This document shows positions 12,604 to 23,783 of a DNA stretch of 64,000 nucleotides, in pieces. The notes under the pieces were generated by a model that was not told where the DNA came from, ran no database searches, and saw nothing but the letters and a program-made list of their open reading frames with translations. Positions within the stretch are counted from its first letter, which is position 1. Each line of letters starts with the position of its first letter. The position numbers and the translations under genes are program-made. Source of the stretch: Numida meleagris (lineage: Eukaryota; Chordata; Aves; Galliformes; Numididae); the NCBI RefSeq assembly GCF_002078875.1, contig NC_034415.1, forward strand, positions 23,150,331 to 23,214,330, written 5' to 3'.

Positions 12604-12628
12604 AAAAAAAAAAAGGAAAAAAAAAAGA
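12604..12628. repeat. A-rich low-complexity tract
   Basis: Two A runs separated by GG. It inflates the 122-codon frame at 12456-12824 with Lys codons; that frame has no domain and is rejected as a gene. Confidence 0.8.
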
Positions 12629-13298
12629 CCTGAATGTAACTATAAAAAGACCTTTTCTCGAGCAGGAGTATAAATTAAAGGTTACCCTCCTCCTCCAGTT
12701 TTTAGTCAGTCATTTTAATGATAATAAAAGCAAAAATCTTCAGGTGCTAGATGTTGGATGTAACAATGAAAATTTTAAGAATGCAAATGTTATCTCACTA
12801 AGAGAAAATTTGAGGGAGATTTAGAATGTAAATAACAAGGATTTCAAAAGATGGCTGTTTTTGTAAGGGATTTTAAAACAGACAACAAATTCTATTGCCC
12901 TAGAAAAGAATACTATGGGAAAATATTTTATTGAAATGTATCCAGAGATTGCTCTTCCAATAATTATATTTAATGCAGATAGAGGAGGGAGAGAGCCTTT
13001 ACTGCAGTGGGCAGCCAGTTTTATTGCTGGAATGACTACACTTCTTCCTATCATCAGCCTGGATTTAATAGCAGTACTATGGCCCGCTACATCTATTGCA
13101 ATGACTTCTCCAGAACAGGGTGGCTAAAGATATATTTGAATGTGGAACTAAAACACATAGTTGGATGTAGTTGGCAGGGTATTTTGCATCCCTGGTTGTG
13201 TGCCAAAGGGGAGAAGCATCCAGAAACCATGAGGGAGAGATCAGTGAAACAGGAAAAGAGCAGAAATAAAGATCACCCTTATTATGCATCACTCAACA

Positions 13299-13320
13299 TA
13301 AATAAATAAATAAATAAATA
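13299..13320. repeat. (AAAT)n microsatellite
   Basis: Over five tandem units of the tetranucleotide seen also at 3687-3709. Confidence 0.9.
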
Positions 13321-13888
13321 CATAGATAAAACAGAATCCCATCTATAGAAAATCCTGCATTTACACTCCTATTTTCTAATGAAAAATCTGCCTGTGATGA
13401 CAATATGAGAGGAAGAACTCTCTGTAGAGTAAAAGAAAATCTTTCTCAGTTCAGAGGGAGGATTTTAAATATTCTATCTTGCTTTCCTTTTCCCAAATAT
13501 GTGTATTATTTTTTAAAGAAAGATAAAAGGCAGAATACCGCCTCTGTCACCATAACCTTAAATGAGAATGTCTCCTCTATTTTGGAGGGATGAAACACAA
13601 GAAAACATGCTGAAAGGAACAATGCTGAACTTCTGCAGACATGGAGTAGCTGCCCTCACAGGTCTTTTCCATCTCTTACTTCTCTGACTCTGTGAGAAAT
13701 GGTATGAATACATAATGAAGTCCAACACATATTCAGTAAGACACCAAGGAACTGAAATATACAACAGAATAATACAATTTTGCCTGTGTTAGGAAACAGC
13801 GACTGTGTTTTGCTGGAAAAGTCAGGTAGGAAGCAAACAGATTCCTGGCTGATGTTGAAAGAAAAAGCTCTTTGTGCTAATCCAGTTG

Positions 13889-13976
13889 GGCATGATTTTC
13901 ACAAGTGCAGAACACTTAAAACTCCACTTGAAGTCAATAGAAGCTGCAAGTGCTCAGCACTTCTGAAAATCAAGCC
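13889..13976. repeat. Palindromic ancient repeat (hairpin-forming, MITE-like relic)
   Basis: Left arm 13889-13915 and right arm 13950-13976 are inverted copies matching at 23 of 27 positions, separated by a 34-base loop that includes TTGAAGTCAATAG. The right arm resembles the 'GTGCTCAGCACCTCTGAAAATCAGGCC' end of an old repeat common in turtle and archosaur genomes. The symmetry suggests a short non-autonomous DNA transposon or a foldback element. The inverted repeat is directly visible; the family assignment is from memory. Confidence 0.65.
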
Positions 13977-14340
13977 CTTCGGGAACTGGTAAAGAACAAA
14001 GAGCAAAGAACTTGTGCCTCAGATAAACTGACTGTCAAAATTTGTAGAGCTGCCACCGTCTTCTCATTTAAACATGTTCTTAACACCTTCCTCTGCCTCT
14101 GAGTGATAGCTACAAGTCACTCCAATCTGGCACCGGCTAGGCAAGCTGCAAGCTAAGATTTCTACTTTTATGCTAGTGCATTTGTTTCAGAATTATCATC
14201 TTGCCTGTACAACCCCTCATCTGTCCTTGTTTATCTCTTTAACACACCTGTTGTGCCTTGTTGTGCCTTGTTTCCTACCCAGATTGATGTTATTAGAACG
14301 GATACCTTCATAAAACAGCAATTACAGGTAATCAGTTATC

Positions 14341-14357
14341 TTTTTTTTTTTTTTTTT
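14341..14357. repeat. T homopolymer, 17 bases
   Basis: An uninterrupted T run. A 10-base tandem pair (TTGTGCCTTG, around 14251-14270) lies 70 bases upstream. No SINE or processed pseudogene is recognised on the minus strand. Confidence 0.85.
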
Positions 14358-14751
14358 AAATGTGTTATTAAGGCTTTTTCCAAACTTGGAGGACCAGAAA
14401 ATCCATAAATTATTCAGCTTCAGCACAGTGATTATTAACCTGAGCTTCTAGAAATGCAAAATTATTAAGTCGACATTACAAACCACAGGTAATTGGGAGG
14501 TATCAATCTTTCTGCTTATGTCAGATTATATCAACACAGTTATGAACTAAAAGGGAATTTGACACTGAACCTGGCTGTGAAAAAAAGGTACAGGTCACCT
14601 CAACAGTTGTAGTTTGCTCCTGAGGAAATGTGGAAACTTAAAAATACCTCTGTGCAATGAACAAATTAGATCTTATTGGAATTCTTATGAGGAAGAAACA
14701 TCTTGGCATGACTCATAAAATAATAATAGTATGAATAATCCTTTGCACTGT

Positions 14752-14890
14752 TTTAGTGCCTTCTATCTCAGAAACTGAAAGCAACTTTATAAAAATTTAT
14801 GGATTAAACCTGACAATACTCCTTTGAGGTGTACCATTATCTCTGTTTTACGGATTGAAAACTGAAGGCAAACAGATTCTAAATGTAACG
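14752..14890 (-). repeat. MIR/L2-like ancient repeat relic
   Basis: Read on the plus strand, the segment follows the antisense pattern of the MIR/L2 tail: a 'gcaactttataaaaatttat' region, 'ggattaaacctgacaatact', 'cctttgaggtgtaccattat' and 'ctctgttttacggattgaaa'. This corresponds to 'aagcgctttacatgtatt', 'atttaatcctcacaacaacc', 'ctgtgaggtaggtac' and 'cccattttacagatgaggaa' in the known family. The 85-base span is too long for chance. The copy is strongly diverged, as expected for an element older than birds. Confidence 0.6.
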
Positions 14891-15228
14891 CTAGACGTAA
14901 CACTTGGAGAAAGCTTCAAACACAGCCCTTGCAGGAAACGTAGGCCATCTGAGGAATTGGGGCAAAATTATCAGTTCATGTGTCATTATAAGCCAGAGTA
15001 TATCAAACTGATTTTGAACCTGATGGTCATTGACATTTGGAAGAATATATGTCTCAATAATTGTTAATTTCCTCCGAAAGCCTGGAGGGTAGAGAAGGCA
15101 AAGATCCAAGGCAGTGTCCCTCACATCAAGTTCTACATTTTCCATGTCTGTTGGAGAGGGGAAGAACTGGGATTGTCACAGTGGGGTTAATGGGCATAGA
15201 ACCACAAGATAACAGGGTTAAGTACTTA

Positions 15229-15617
15229 GGTCGCTCCAAAAGTAATGCCTCCTATTTATTTCCATGGAAACTACGACAAATACAAAGAGCACAATAACAC
15301 TGTTCGTTAGAGCAAATTCCCAGAAACAAAACACTATTTTTCAACATAGTCGCCACCATTAGCTGTGCATTTTTGCCAGCGAAGAACAAAAGCCTGTATG
15401 CTGTGCTCAGAAATATCTGCACCAGTGGAGATGACCCACTGTTTCACAGCTCCTGTGATGGTATCATTGCTAGGAAAATGTTGCCCATACAGTCCATCTT
15501 TCATTGGCCCAAAGAGATGAAAGTCAGGTTCAGCATTTGCTGCCATACTACCAACATCTGCCTCTGATATCATGGACCAACATAAATAAAATAGGAGGTA
15601 TTACTTTCAGAGCAGCC
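15229..15617 (-). mobile_element. Mariner (Galluhop-like) element, internally deleted, copy 1
   Basis: The terminal inverted repeats are visible. The left end reads GGTCGCTCCAAAAGTAATGC and the right end, read in reverse, GGCTGCTCTGAAAGTAATAC; both continue into CTCCTATTT. The left flank is TA (15227-15228), the mariner target dinucleotide; the right flank CT is probably a mutated TA. The element is about 389 bases against roughly 1.3 kb for full mariners, so most of the transposase is deleted. Terminal sequences match the second copy at 50894-51436 in opposite orientation. It is non-autonomous. Confidence 0.92.
15334..15525 (-). pseudogene. Mariner transposase C-terminal remnant
   Basis: A minus-strand frame encodes a stretch with DFHLFGPMKDGLYGQHF near its start and KCTANGGDYVEK at its end, followed at once by a stop. 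Both are hallmarks of mariner-type Tc1/mariner transposase C-termini, which lie just after the catalytic DD(34)D core. The helix-turn-helix and the first two catalytic Asp regions are missing because the element is internally deleted. The frame runs open into the 5' terminal region, but no functional protein can result. Confidence 0.85.
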
Positions 15618-17276
15618 CTCATAGTTCTGCTAATAGAAAAACGTGTGCTTAGTTAATAAGAAAAAAATAATTCAGGACCACACCTTTAGAAAAGAACTTA
15701 AAATACCTGAGTGCTAAAATGTATCTTTTAATAACTATCCTTCATTTCTGTCTAATGACACATGCTGGTGTAGCCAAAGATCTCAGTCTGTCTGAAACAG
15801 AATATCTGTCAGAGATAAGCCAGAAGACCACAGTTTTACTAAAAATTGCTGTCTGGAAATTTTTTCTGTAACAAGGTACACAGCTCCAGCTAACCTACTT
15901 TCTAAATGGGCAAAGGAATTACTTTGAAAGGACACAGAGGTTCACATACCAAAATGCATATGAATTTCCCTATGCCACTTCTATACTTGTCTTTATTATG
16001 ACTGGGATCCAATCACAGTGCCAATTTAAAATAAGTGAAATTCAAAACTCTGAGTAACATTCCTGTGCACAACTGAAATAAAACTTCACTCAGTGTCTAC
16101 AGGCATAAATGTGGTCATGCAGGAATGTGAATGGCTGAGCTTCAAACTGATGAAAAATCTGTCTGAATGCATATCCTGGGAACAAGCCAGAATTATGAGT
16201 TTATTAACACCCCTTGGATTCAGACAGGACAGATCTTACTGACCACAGCAAATTCTGGGAGCATGTCGTTGGTGGTGTATTATTCATGTACTGCTACATA
16301 AAATTAACAGAATGTGGATATATTGGCTACAAGCCCAGTAAAAAAGCTCACCCGTAATACATTTACTATTACTAAGATGTGGGAAAAAATTATCTGCTTT
16401 ACCTTCTTCTTAAAGTGACATGAGAAGTATAATGTTCACAAATGTAACGTGGACAATTTTCAATCTTCTGGAGATTTTAAAGACTACTTTAAGGGTCACA
16501 TGGATTCCTTCAAATGATAAAGTTTTTATGTATGAGATTCCAGGACTACCTACTTCATTTCATCTCTGTTGTAAAGCTCTGCTGGTAATATATAAATCAT
16601 CATGCCACCAGGGCTAGATGTCTTTGAAGGGTCTTTGCATTTGAAGCTCTCCTAATCTCAAATCTGATTCTCTTTATCTCTTCAGATCAACTGAGCATGG
16701 AATATATTAGAGAGTAATGTGGAAGCGCAGCTGATGAGTTCCCCATTTAATAAAAACTTATAAAAAATAAAAAATGCCCAGGACTTCAGAACTATCCCAG
16801 ATTCAGCTGCCTTTGCTCATGCTCATCACCTGTATTGGCAAGCAGTTAGCAGAAGATGGACCTACAGACATGGCCTTGGAGAATGCCACCAGTACAGTGA
16901 GTTTACACTGGACCACAGGGTTCAGCCAGCTTGGCTCACTGCGTGATGTGGCAGCAGCAGTAAGAAGAGGATCCTACCTGCTCTTTTGATTCTTCAACGT
17001 AAGGGCTCCCAACTCCCAGTGAGCAAACACACCACCAAGCACACCAGAGGGAGAGCAGCACGGTGGCACCACACTGACAAGCAGATTCGATTTCAATTAG
17101 CATTTTAGCTTCAGCTGACAAGTCAGAAAGACAGAATGGGGGAAGCATGCATGCACGGTAGCGGTACCTGGTGCAGAAGCTCAGTAGACAGGGAAAAAAT
17201 GTGAAGGCTGCCTGATTCGCAGACTGACTTGTGGCAAAATCAGTTTCCTTATTATTATTTTACAAGACAGAAGATT
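15618..17276. other. Non-coding DNA, nothing recognised
   Basis: No transposon or gene is recognised. Frames of 60-71 codons at 16420-16617 and 16774-16989 lack domains. Confidence 0.55.
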
Positions 17277-17293
17277 GGGGGAGGGGGGGGGAG
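17277..17293 (+). repeat. G-rich tract
   Basis: Five G, one A, nine G, then AG. It is one of the few G-rich tracts in an AT-rich region. It could support a short G-quadruplex, but has only two separated runs. Confidence 0.7.
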
Positions 17294-19555
17294 TGTTGTA
17301 TAATTAGATGAAATTATTTAAATCTGAAAGAAAATATCAGGAAAATGTGAGTAGTTCAGACACCTTTTAAAAACACTGCAGAAGTAACAGGCAGGGGGAG
17401 CTCCTCTGCTGGCCAGGGGTGACAGAAAGCCCTCCAGAGAGACCATGGGACACTGCCACCACCCAACAGAGGCAGCAGTGGCCACTTGCTAATTAAAGGG
17501 TCCGAGTTTACCAAAATGTTAAGACTACGGGATTTCCTGCTAGTCAGAAACTGAGTGGATGCAAAAGTGAGGATTTCTTACAATCGGCATTTTTGGTGAA
17601 AATGAGCTACACTTTACATTTTCCCTTGGGGTTTTGAAGAAGGAGGACAGATGGTTGGATAATTTATACCATTTGGCATGCGGCTACATTTGGGAAAAAA
17701 AAAAGAAAAGAAAAGAATCTGAGAGAGACAGACAGACATGAGCTATACATATCTGAGCAGAGATGCAGTCATTTTAGACACAGATTTGCTCAGGCACACC
17801 ACCAGCATGTGTCTCTAAATATTATAACGGCACTTTTAAAGGAAAGATAGGGATTGGTGACTCCACTGCAGAGGAGCTAAGAGTGGGTAATATGAACACG
17901 GACTTTAAAAACACCCCCATCTGAATATCTCAAATGTGCTTCCATGAATACACAATAATGCTTTTCACATCATGTCACTCTTTCATCCCAAGATCTCCAG
18001 TTTTAGTGGTTTACCTCCTCCAATACTTCAACCTGAAGTAAATACCACCATTGTCCTGTACAGTGATGAAACTAGAAAAGCTCTGGCTTTACTTTTAGAA
18101 GTAATCACATTTAAAAAATTTTCAAATGCAGTGCTCATGTGCAGTTCCATGAACTTCAGAGCACTTGGAAGTGGAGATAAACTCAGTGGAGCACTAAAGG
18201 CTCCACATTCTCTTGGGGAATCAACTACATAGGAAAGCATGCAAATCTGAAGGCCATTTTCAGCCTTTCTTCCTGTAGAAATGAGGTTTATGCAAAAATT
18301 CCCTCTAGTCTGTCAGTCCTCTTAATACTATAGTAACCACCAGTCAATATTAAGAAAATTTCTCAAAGCAATCTCATCAATATTGCAGATAGAACCGTTA
18401 TACAGAGAGAGACAAAGGAGAGGCACTCAGAATGGTTTCCTGGCTGAGGGAAAACTCACAACCTGCACTCAGTGTTGTCATGCACCCAGTGAAGCAAAGG
18501 CGGTGGGGAACCAGTACATGCAGCCTGCTGCTTCCACACCTCCTTGCCCCCCCCACAGCTGCTGGCGCTACGATGCTCACCTCAGAGGACTCCATTCCCT
18601 GCCCTGGTTCTGCTCAGTAGCTAACATTTACTCTCTTAAAACCTGTTTCTGGAACAGCCACTTTAGGAAGGTCTCAGAAAAAGCCAAAGCAATCAGAAAA
18701 CGTAAGTAGAGCTGTGTCAAATCTAAAGCTGTAAATATTAAAAACCTATTGCATGAATATTGCAAAGCTAAATGCTGCATGTTGGCAGAAAGCCCACAGT
18801 TGCCAGTGACCTTCTTCAGGAAGGGAAGGCCGACCTCCAAACCGGTGTGCAGGGGGAAATGTTTGTGTTTATCGCGCACATAAAGATGCGCTGCTCTGTT
18901 GACCAAGTTTGCGGGACATTTACAGTAGTTATTAAACCTGATCTGTATTGTTTCAACCTTTCCAGAGCCCTGCCGATGTTTGTACAGTAAATTCTCTCAT
19001 CTACAAAAGAAAACAGGAAAAAATGAAACTGAAGCATGATGAAATTGGACAGGCAAGCCCTCGCAGGCTGAGTCCTTTCTGGGCATGGGGCAGAAGTGGG
19101 AGATCAGCACAGGGCTCCAGTCTCAGGGACTGCACTTTCTGGAAGCTAAAGCAGAAGGCAGCAGCCCTGTCCCAGCCACATGAGCTGCCATGGAGGCGGC
19201 TGTGGCTGGCACAGCCCCTGCTGGGTCTGCACCAAAAATCCCTGCTGGAAGTTGCTGGTGTGGATGGAGAGTGAGATACCCAAGTGGCACTCTGAAGAAC
19301 GATGAGGAACCTTTGGAAAGGCTTAAAAGGAAAAGCTCAGCACTCACAGCTTCAGCAGAATGAAAACAATGCCTTGCTTTGTTCCTTGGACTTGGGCTTT
19401 GGGCGTGAAACCATTTCTCTGACTATTAAAAAGGCAGACAAACCCCGCCTCAATTAATCAGAATTTACTCTGGGGAAACAAAAATCAGAACAAGTTTTGA
19501 AAATCCCAATCATTTTCACAGGGGAAAAAAGTACAAAAGAAGATATTTTGATAGT
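17294..19555. other. Non-coding DNA with a GC-richer patch
   Basis: The patch at about 19040-19310 is clearly GC-richer than its flanks, but has few CpGs, no open frame with a domain and no transposon that I recognise. An A-rich tract lies at 17696-17715. Overlapping short frames on both strands at 18380-18990 are consistent with chance. Confidence 0.5.
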
Positions 19556-19559
19556 GGAA

Positions 19560-19740
19560 GTGTTGGTGAACACCTTAGACACATCTCTGGCACCAGAGGT
19601 TTTTATTCACTGGGCTTTTAATTTGTTTTCACAGCGGTTTGAACAAATTGAATTTGTTAATTAAAGCGGTAAAATGAAATGCTGAACATTATTGACTAGA
19701 TGCTAATTACATTAGAAGAGATATCGGGGGAGGGAGGAGT
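19560..19740. promoter_or_regulatory. Candidate conserved non-coding element (homeodomain motif cluster)
   Basis: Within about 130 bases lie GGGCTTTTAATTTG (19613 on), GTTAATTAAAG (19656-19666, HNF1- or homeodomain-like) and CTAATTAC (19703-19710). The block has no repeats and ends before a G-rich GGGGGAGGGAGG stretch. The density of TAAT cores is above its surroundings. This suggests a developmental enhancer, without proof of conservation. Confidence 0.3.
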
Positions 19741-22700
19741 CCTTGTTTTCAATAGCCAGGACAAATCATATTAAGAGAGACAAGTGATCAGTCTGAGCCT
19801 AAATTCTGCAGGGAAAAAACTGTTTACATGTTGTGGTTGAATGTTTATCATTCATGATCTTCAATTGGCAATACCAATAGAAACATGATTACTGAAGCTT
19901 GCTATTGTACCTCTTTTCAAATTTCACTCAAGTTTATAACATTCACTAAGCAGAGGTCATTACCCAATTAAAAGCAATGATGCTCATTGTGCTAATCAGG
20001 GAGGACATTACTTTAAAGTTGGCCTCATCAAAATGCAAGCAGCTCACATTCCACCTCTGAAAAGCCCTTTGAGCCTTCCAGCTGTAACTTTGAGTATTAA
20101 AAAAATTAATATCAATTAGACTGTTTTGTTTCTTCACACTGTCTTTTATTTTATGACCTTATTTTCCATATTAGCATATGATTTTCAATAAAATTTTAAT
20201 CTTACATTCCACGTGCTCATATGAGAATTTGATTACTTAGAACTTGGTAGTACCTTATTCAATGTAATTTAACATAAGTCTATACCATATTCCTTCCGGG
20301 TAATGCCCAATACCCAGATTCTGTTATGGGGATAGCTAGCCTCAAACCTGCGTGCACTTGTTTTCAACAAATGTATGTTCACCAAATGACAATATGATCG
20401 CTGTCTTCAAAGAAAAATTCTCTAAAATCCTACTGATGTGAAAATGCGAAGAGCTTTTCATTCCTAAGGTACCTAAATCAGGTCTGAAAATACCACCGAG
20501 ACCCTAAATCACTTAATTGATACTTAAAGTTGTACTCAGCACATGTAAGTTTCCAAACTGAAGCACTGAAGATACAAAAATGTGCGAGTCAAAATCCAGC
20601 TTCTGCTCTCCCAGTTATATTGACTCTGCAGTACCATCAGGTATAATAAAAATTCCTATAAGCTTTCTGTGTCACTGCCATCAGAAGATGATTCAGAATG
20701 CAGAGTAAGGATTTGCTGAGTAAGAGGAACCATTTTTAGACGGACAGTTTTCTTCCTCTCTACTGCGCTCGTAATCATGTTCCACTTTTTGAACACCACC
20801 AGTATACTTGGTGCTTTACAAAAGCATTTCTTTCAGAAAGAACGGAAGGCATTTCATTCTAAAAGGCATCCAAGTCTCTACTGCCCATAAATACTCTGTA
20901 AACAATAGATGATGTCGCATTATAAAGAAACAAAGAACAACTGTAGCACAGAGAATTGGTTTTAAAGCTTGCTGAGCAGAGGGAATAGATGTCTTTCTTC
21001 CTTTAGAGTCACAGCAGAGAAACGGTAATAAAATGATAAAGAACCGATACATGCAAATGAAATAAGCTGAAGCAACAATTTATATGTCTAGGAAATAGGG
21101 GCAGAGCAAAAAACGGTGTACTGCAGCCATCAGTAACAGCAGAACCAGCTGCAAAGCAAGGCACTACCACCTGCATTAGCTTAAGCAATGAGAGCAATAA
21201 AGCCCCAAGCATAGGAAGGTGATAAATTAAAGGTTCCCAGCTCTGGCATGTTGAGAGTGTCTTAATAGGGACAAAGAGAAAACAAACAAATACTCTTCTC
21301 TTTAGTTGTTAGGAGCATGTGCTTTGTCCTCCTTTCCAGTACTTACAAACAACACATAGAATGGCCTAAATGGCACATTTGTTGTTTTATTTCTTTGCAG
21401 GAGTTAATTGCCTGAGAGCAACCCAACCTGGCTGCACTCAGTCTGGTCCCAACATCGCAAATGTTCACGCCATGTGTAACTTCATGCATTCAGGCAGGCT
21501 CATTGAATTTGTGTGCATGTTTACTTGGACAATGAACAACACTTCAAACTTGGTGCTAAGGAGTTGGGGGTCCCTGGGAACAGGGCGGCTCCAGAGTCTC
21601 TCTAGCCTGGAACAAAGCCAGCCAAACTGCTGTTCATCCATTAGAAATGACCGTGTGCATGTGCAGTTAGTCTGATAGAATCAGTATAGACCTGTTATGT
21701 ATAAGTAAGGTTTAACTTGTAGCTGATTTTCACCGTGGTTCTAGCTGTTCAGAAAAGTAGCAGCTTCCTCCAAAAAGAGTTAGAAACTTTGTCTTGTGCC
21801 TTTTATAAAGGACGTAGAATGTGACCTTTTAATATGGAAAATCAGATACAATACAGACAGATGACAGCTACAGCTTTGGCTGATGAGTCTGCAGAGACTT
21901 CTTCAAATTGCAGACGTACTACCTGGACCTCTGGGAACCCATCTCTTAAGATGACACACGTTTCAAATAGAACAAGGAACTCATTCTCAGCATATTCCCT
22001 TTTAAAGTTTTTACTTAAAGATAGCAGAATAATAATTGAGTCTGATCCTACTTGCCTAACCTCATTCTGCCCTTTCACTGAGCGTAACTAAGCTGTTTGG
22101 GATCCAAAGCAAACAAAACCTGGCTCCGTTTATTTCAAGCATCTATTGCAATTCTTTATATCAGCCCCGAAACCAGATATGAATCTAGATCTTAATATAT
22201 TTAAGTATATCTTTGATGTATCTATCAGTGAATTTTCTTAATTGGATTGGTAATCCGATCTTCCCATACACCAGCTCTTCCCTTTGATAGTTCAAATGGT
22301 CTATTGATATATACTTGATTTATACTCTAAACTGAGTGGCTTGGGCATATGGTTTGTCTGAGAAGCCTCCTGAACAATATTCCTTGGGCTTTTTAGAATA
22401 AGGTGTACATAACAAAGTAAAGTTCAAGCCTGATCCAAATTCTTGGCTAAAGAAATAGAAGAGATGAGAATTAGAAACCTTAAGTAAAATGCATGGAAAT
22501 GCCATCCAGAGGAAATTATTACCACTAATGCTTCTCAGCTCCTACCGTATTGCTGTGGTTTTACAGATACTCAGTGTAGGTCTGTTGCTCAACAAAAGAA
22601 TTAGTTCTATGTCTGCATGAAAGAAGGAATAAATTTGTTACAATCAGTAAGCAAAATCCAAAAGGATTGGACATCTGCCTTGGAATCTGCTTGCTATACA

Positions 22701-23783
22701 GAAAACAGTTTAATTTTGGCAATGAAAGAAATTTAAGAAGTGTACAGGACCTAATTAAAGGAGATGTGCTTAGAAAACAGATATTAAAACTACAGTCCAC
22801 TAATTTTGGATTAGAGAAGAGAAACCATGAAGATATAGAGTAAGTTTTATGGTGCTGATTTTCCTGATGTTGCCAGACAGCCTATTTAGTCAAATTGACT
22901 TAATACCAGCACAGTTTGACACTAAAGGTGGTGAATAGGCCATGGAAGCAGTACAGTTCCATAATGCAGCATATTTAGTTTTTCGCCTTCAGTAGTCTCC
23001 TTGACTGCTCATCCTTAGGTGCATGTCAAAAACATAATCTTTACAAGCACTACATGAAGGTATGTGCTTATACCTTCCCATAAGGGGACATTTGATGTAT
23101 CAGATAAAAATGCACTGGACAGATTTACGAATAATTTACTATCTAGATGTTTTACCAATACCTACAAGAAATATAAAAATAAATGCCCAGTTTGGCAAGT
23201 ATCTGACTGCAAATTCATCACCCTTTTTTTTCTTCCTCAATCAAAATCCAAAATGAAATGCGTGGTTTGGCTGAGCCAAGAATTTTCCTTTCTTTGTCTT
23301 AAACAGTTCAGTTAAAACTGTGACTTCAAAAAAGAGAGAAAATGTCACCTTTTCCATGCGACGGAAAATCATCTCTACTTAAAACTTCAGATGTAATTTT
23401 GCCATTGACTTCACTGAGCCACTAGAACTATGGACTGTGTTCTGCCAGACACACAGCTGTGAACAGTAAGAAAGCTCTGGGTAGCATTATCCTTTGGAGC
23501 TGAACATTTTTGAGAGTTGCATCTGGACTCCAAAGGTCAAAACTTCGCTTTCTACCTTGTATCCACCTCTATTTCAGAAAAGTGAGCATCACAAGGATTG
23601 CTTGTTAGAGAGCACATCTATTCCCCCAGGAAAGTTTCAGGAGATACAACTGGCTCAGAGGAAACTAAAGTTAGAAGATAACCTTAGTGACGTTCCTCGT
23701 GCAGTTCTGTGGCAGCTAGCAATAGCCTGGGTCGTATTTTGGGAAGTCAGTAGAACATTATTTTCTCTCAAATTTGGAAATAT
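19741..23783. other. Non-coding DNA; one splice-acceptor-like site
   Basis: No gene or transposon is recognised. At 21383-21402 a pyrimidine-rich stretch ends in TTTCTTTGCAG, a good splice-acceptor match, and the following frame stays open to 21675. The predicted residues show no family and no donor site stands out, so a coding exon is not called; a non-coding RNA exon cannot be excluded. Confidence 0.45.

Noticed and set aside
12456..12824. 122-codon plus-strand frame
   Set aside because: It contains a Lys-rich stretch produced by two A runs; no domain.
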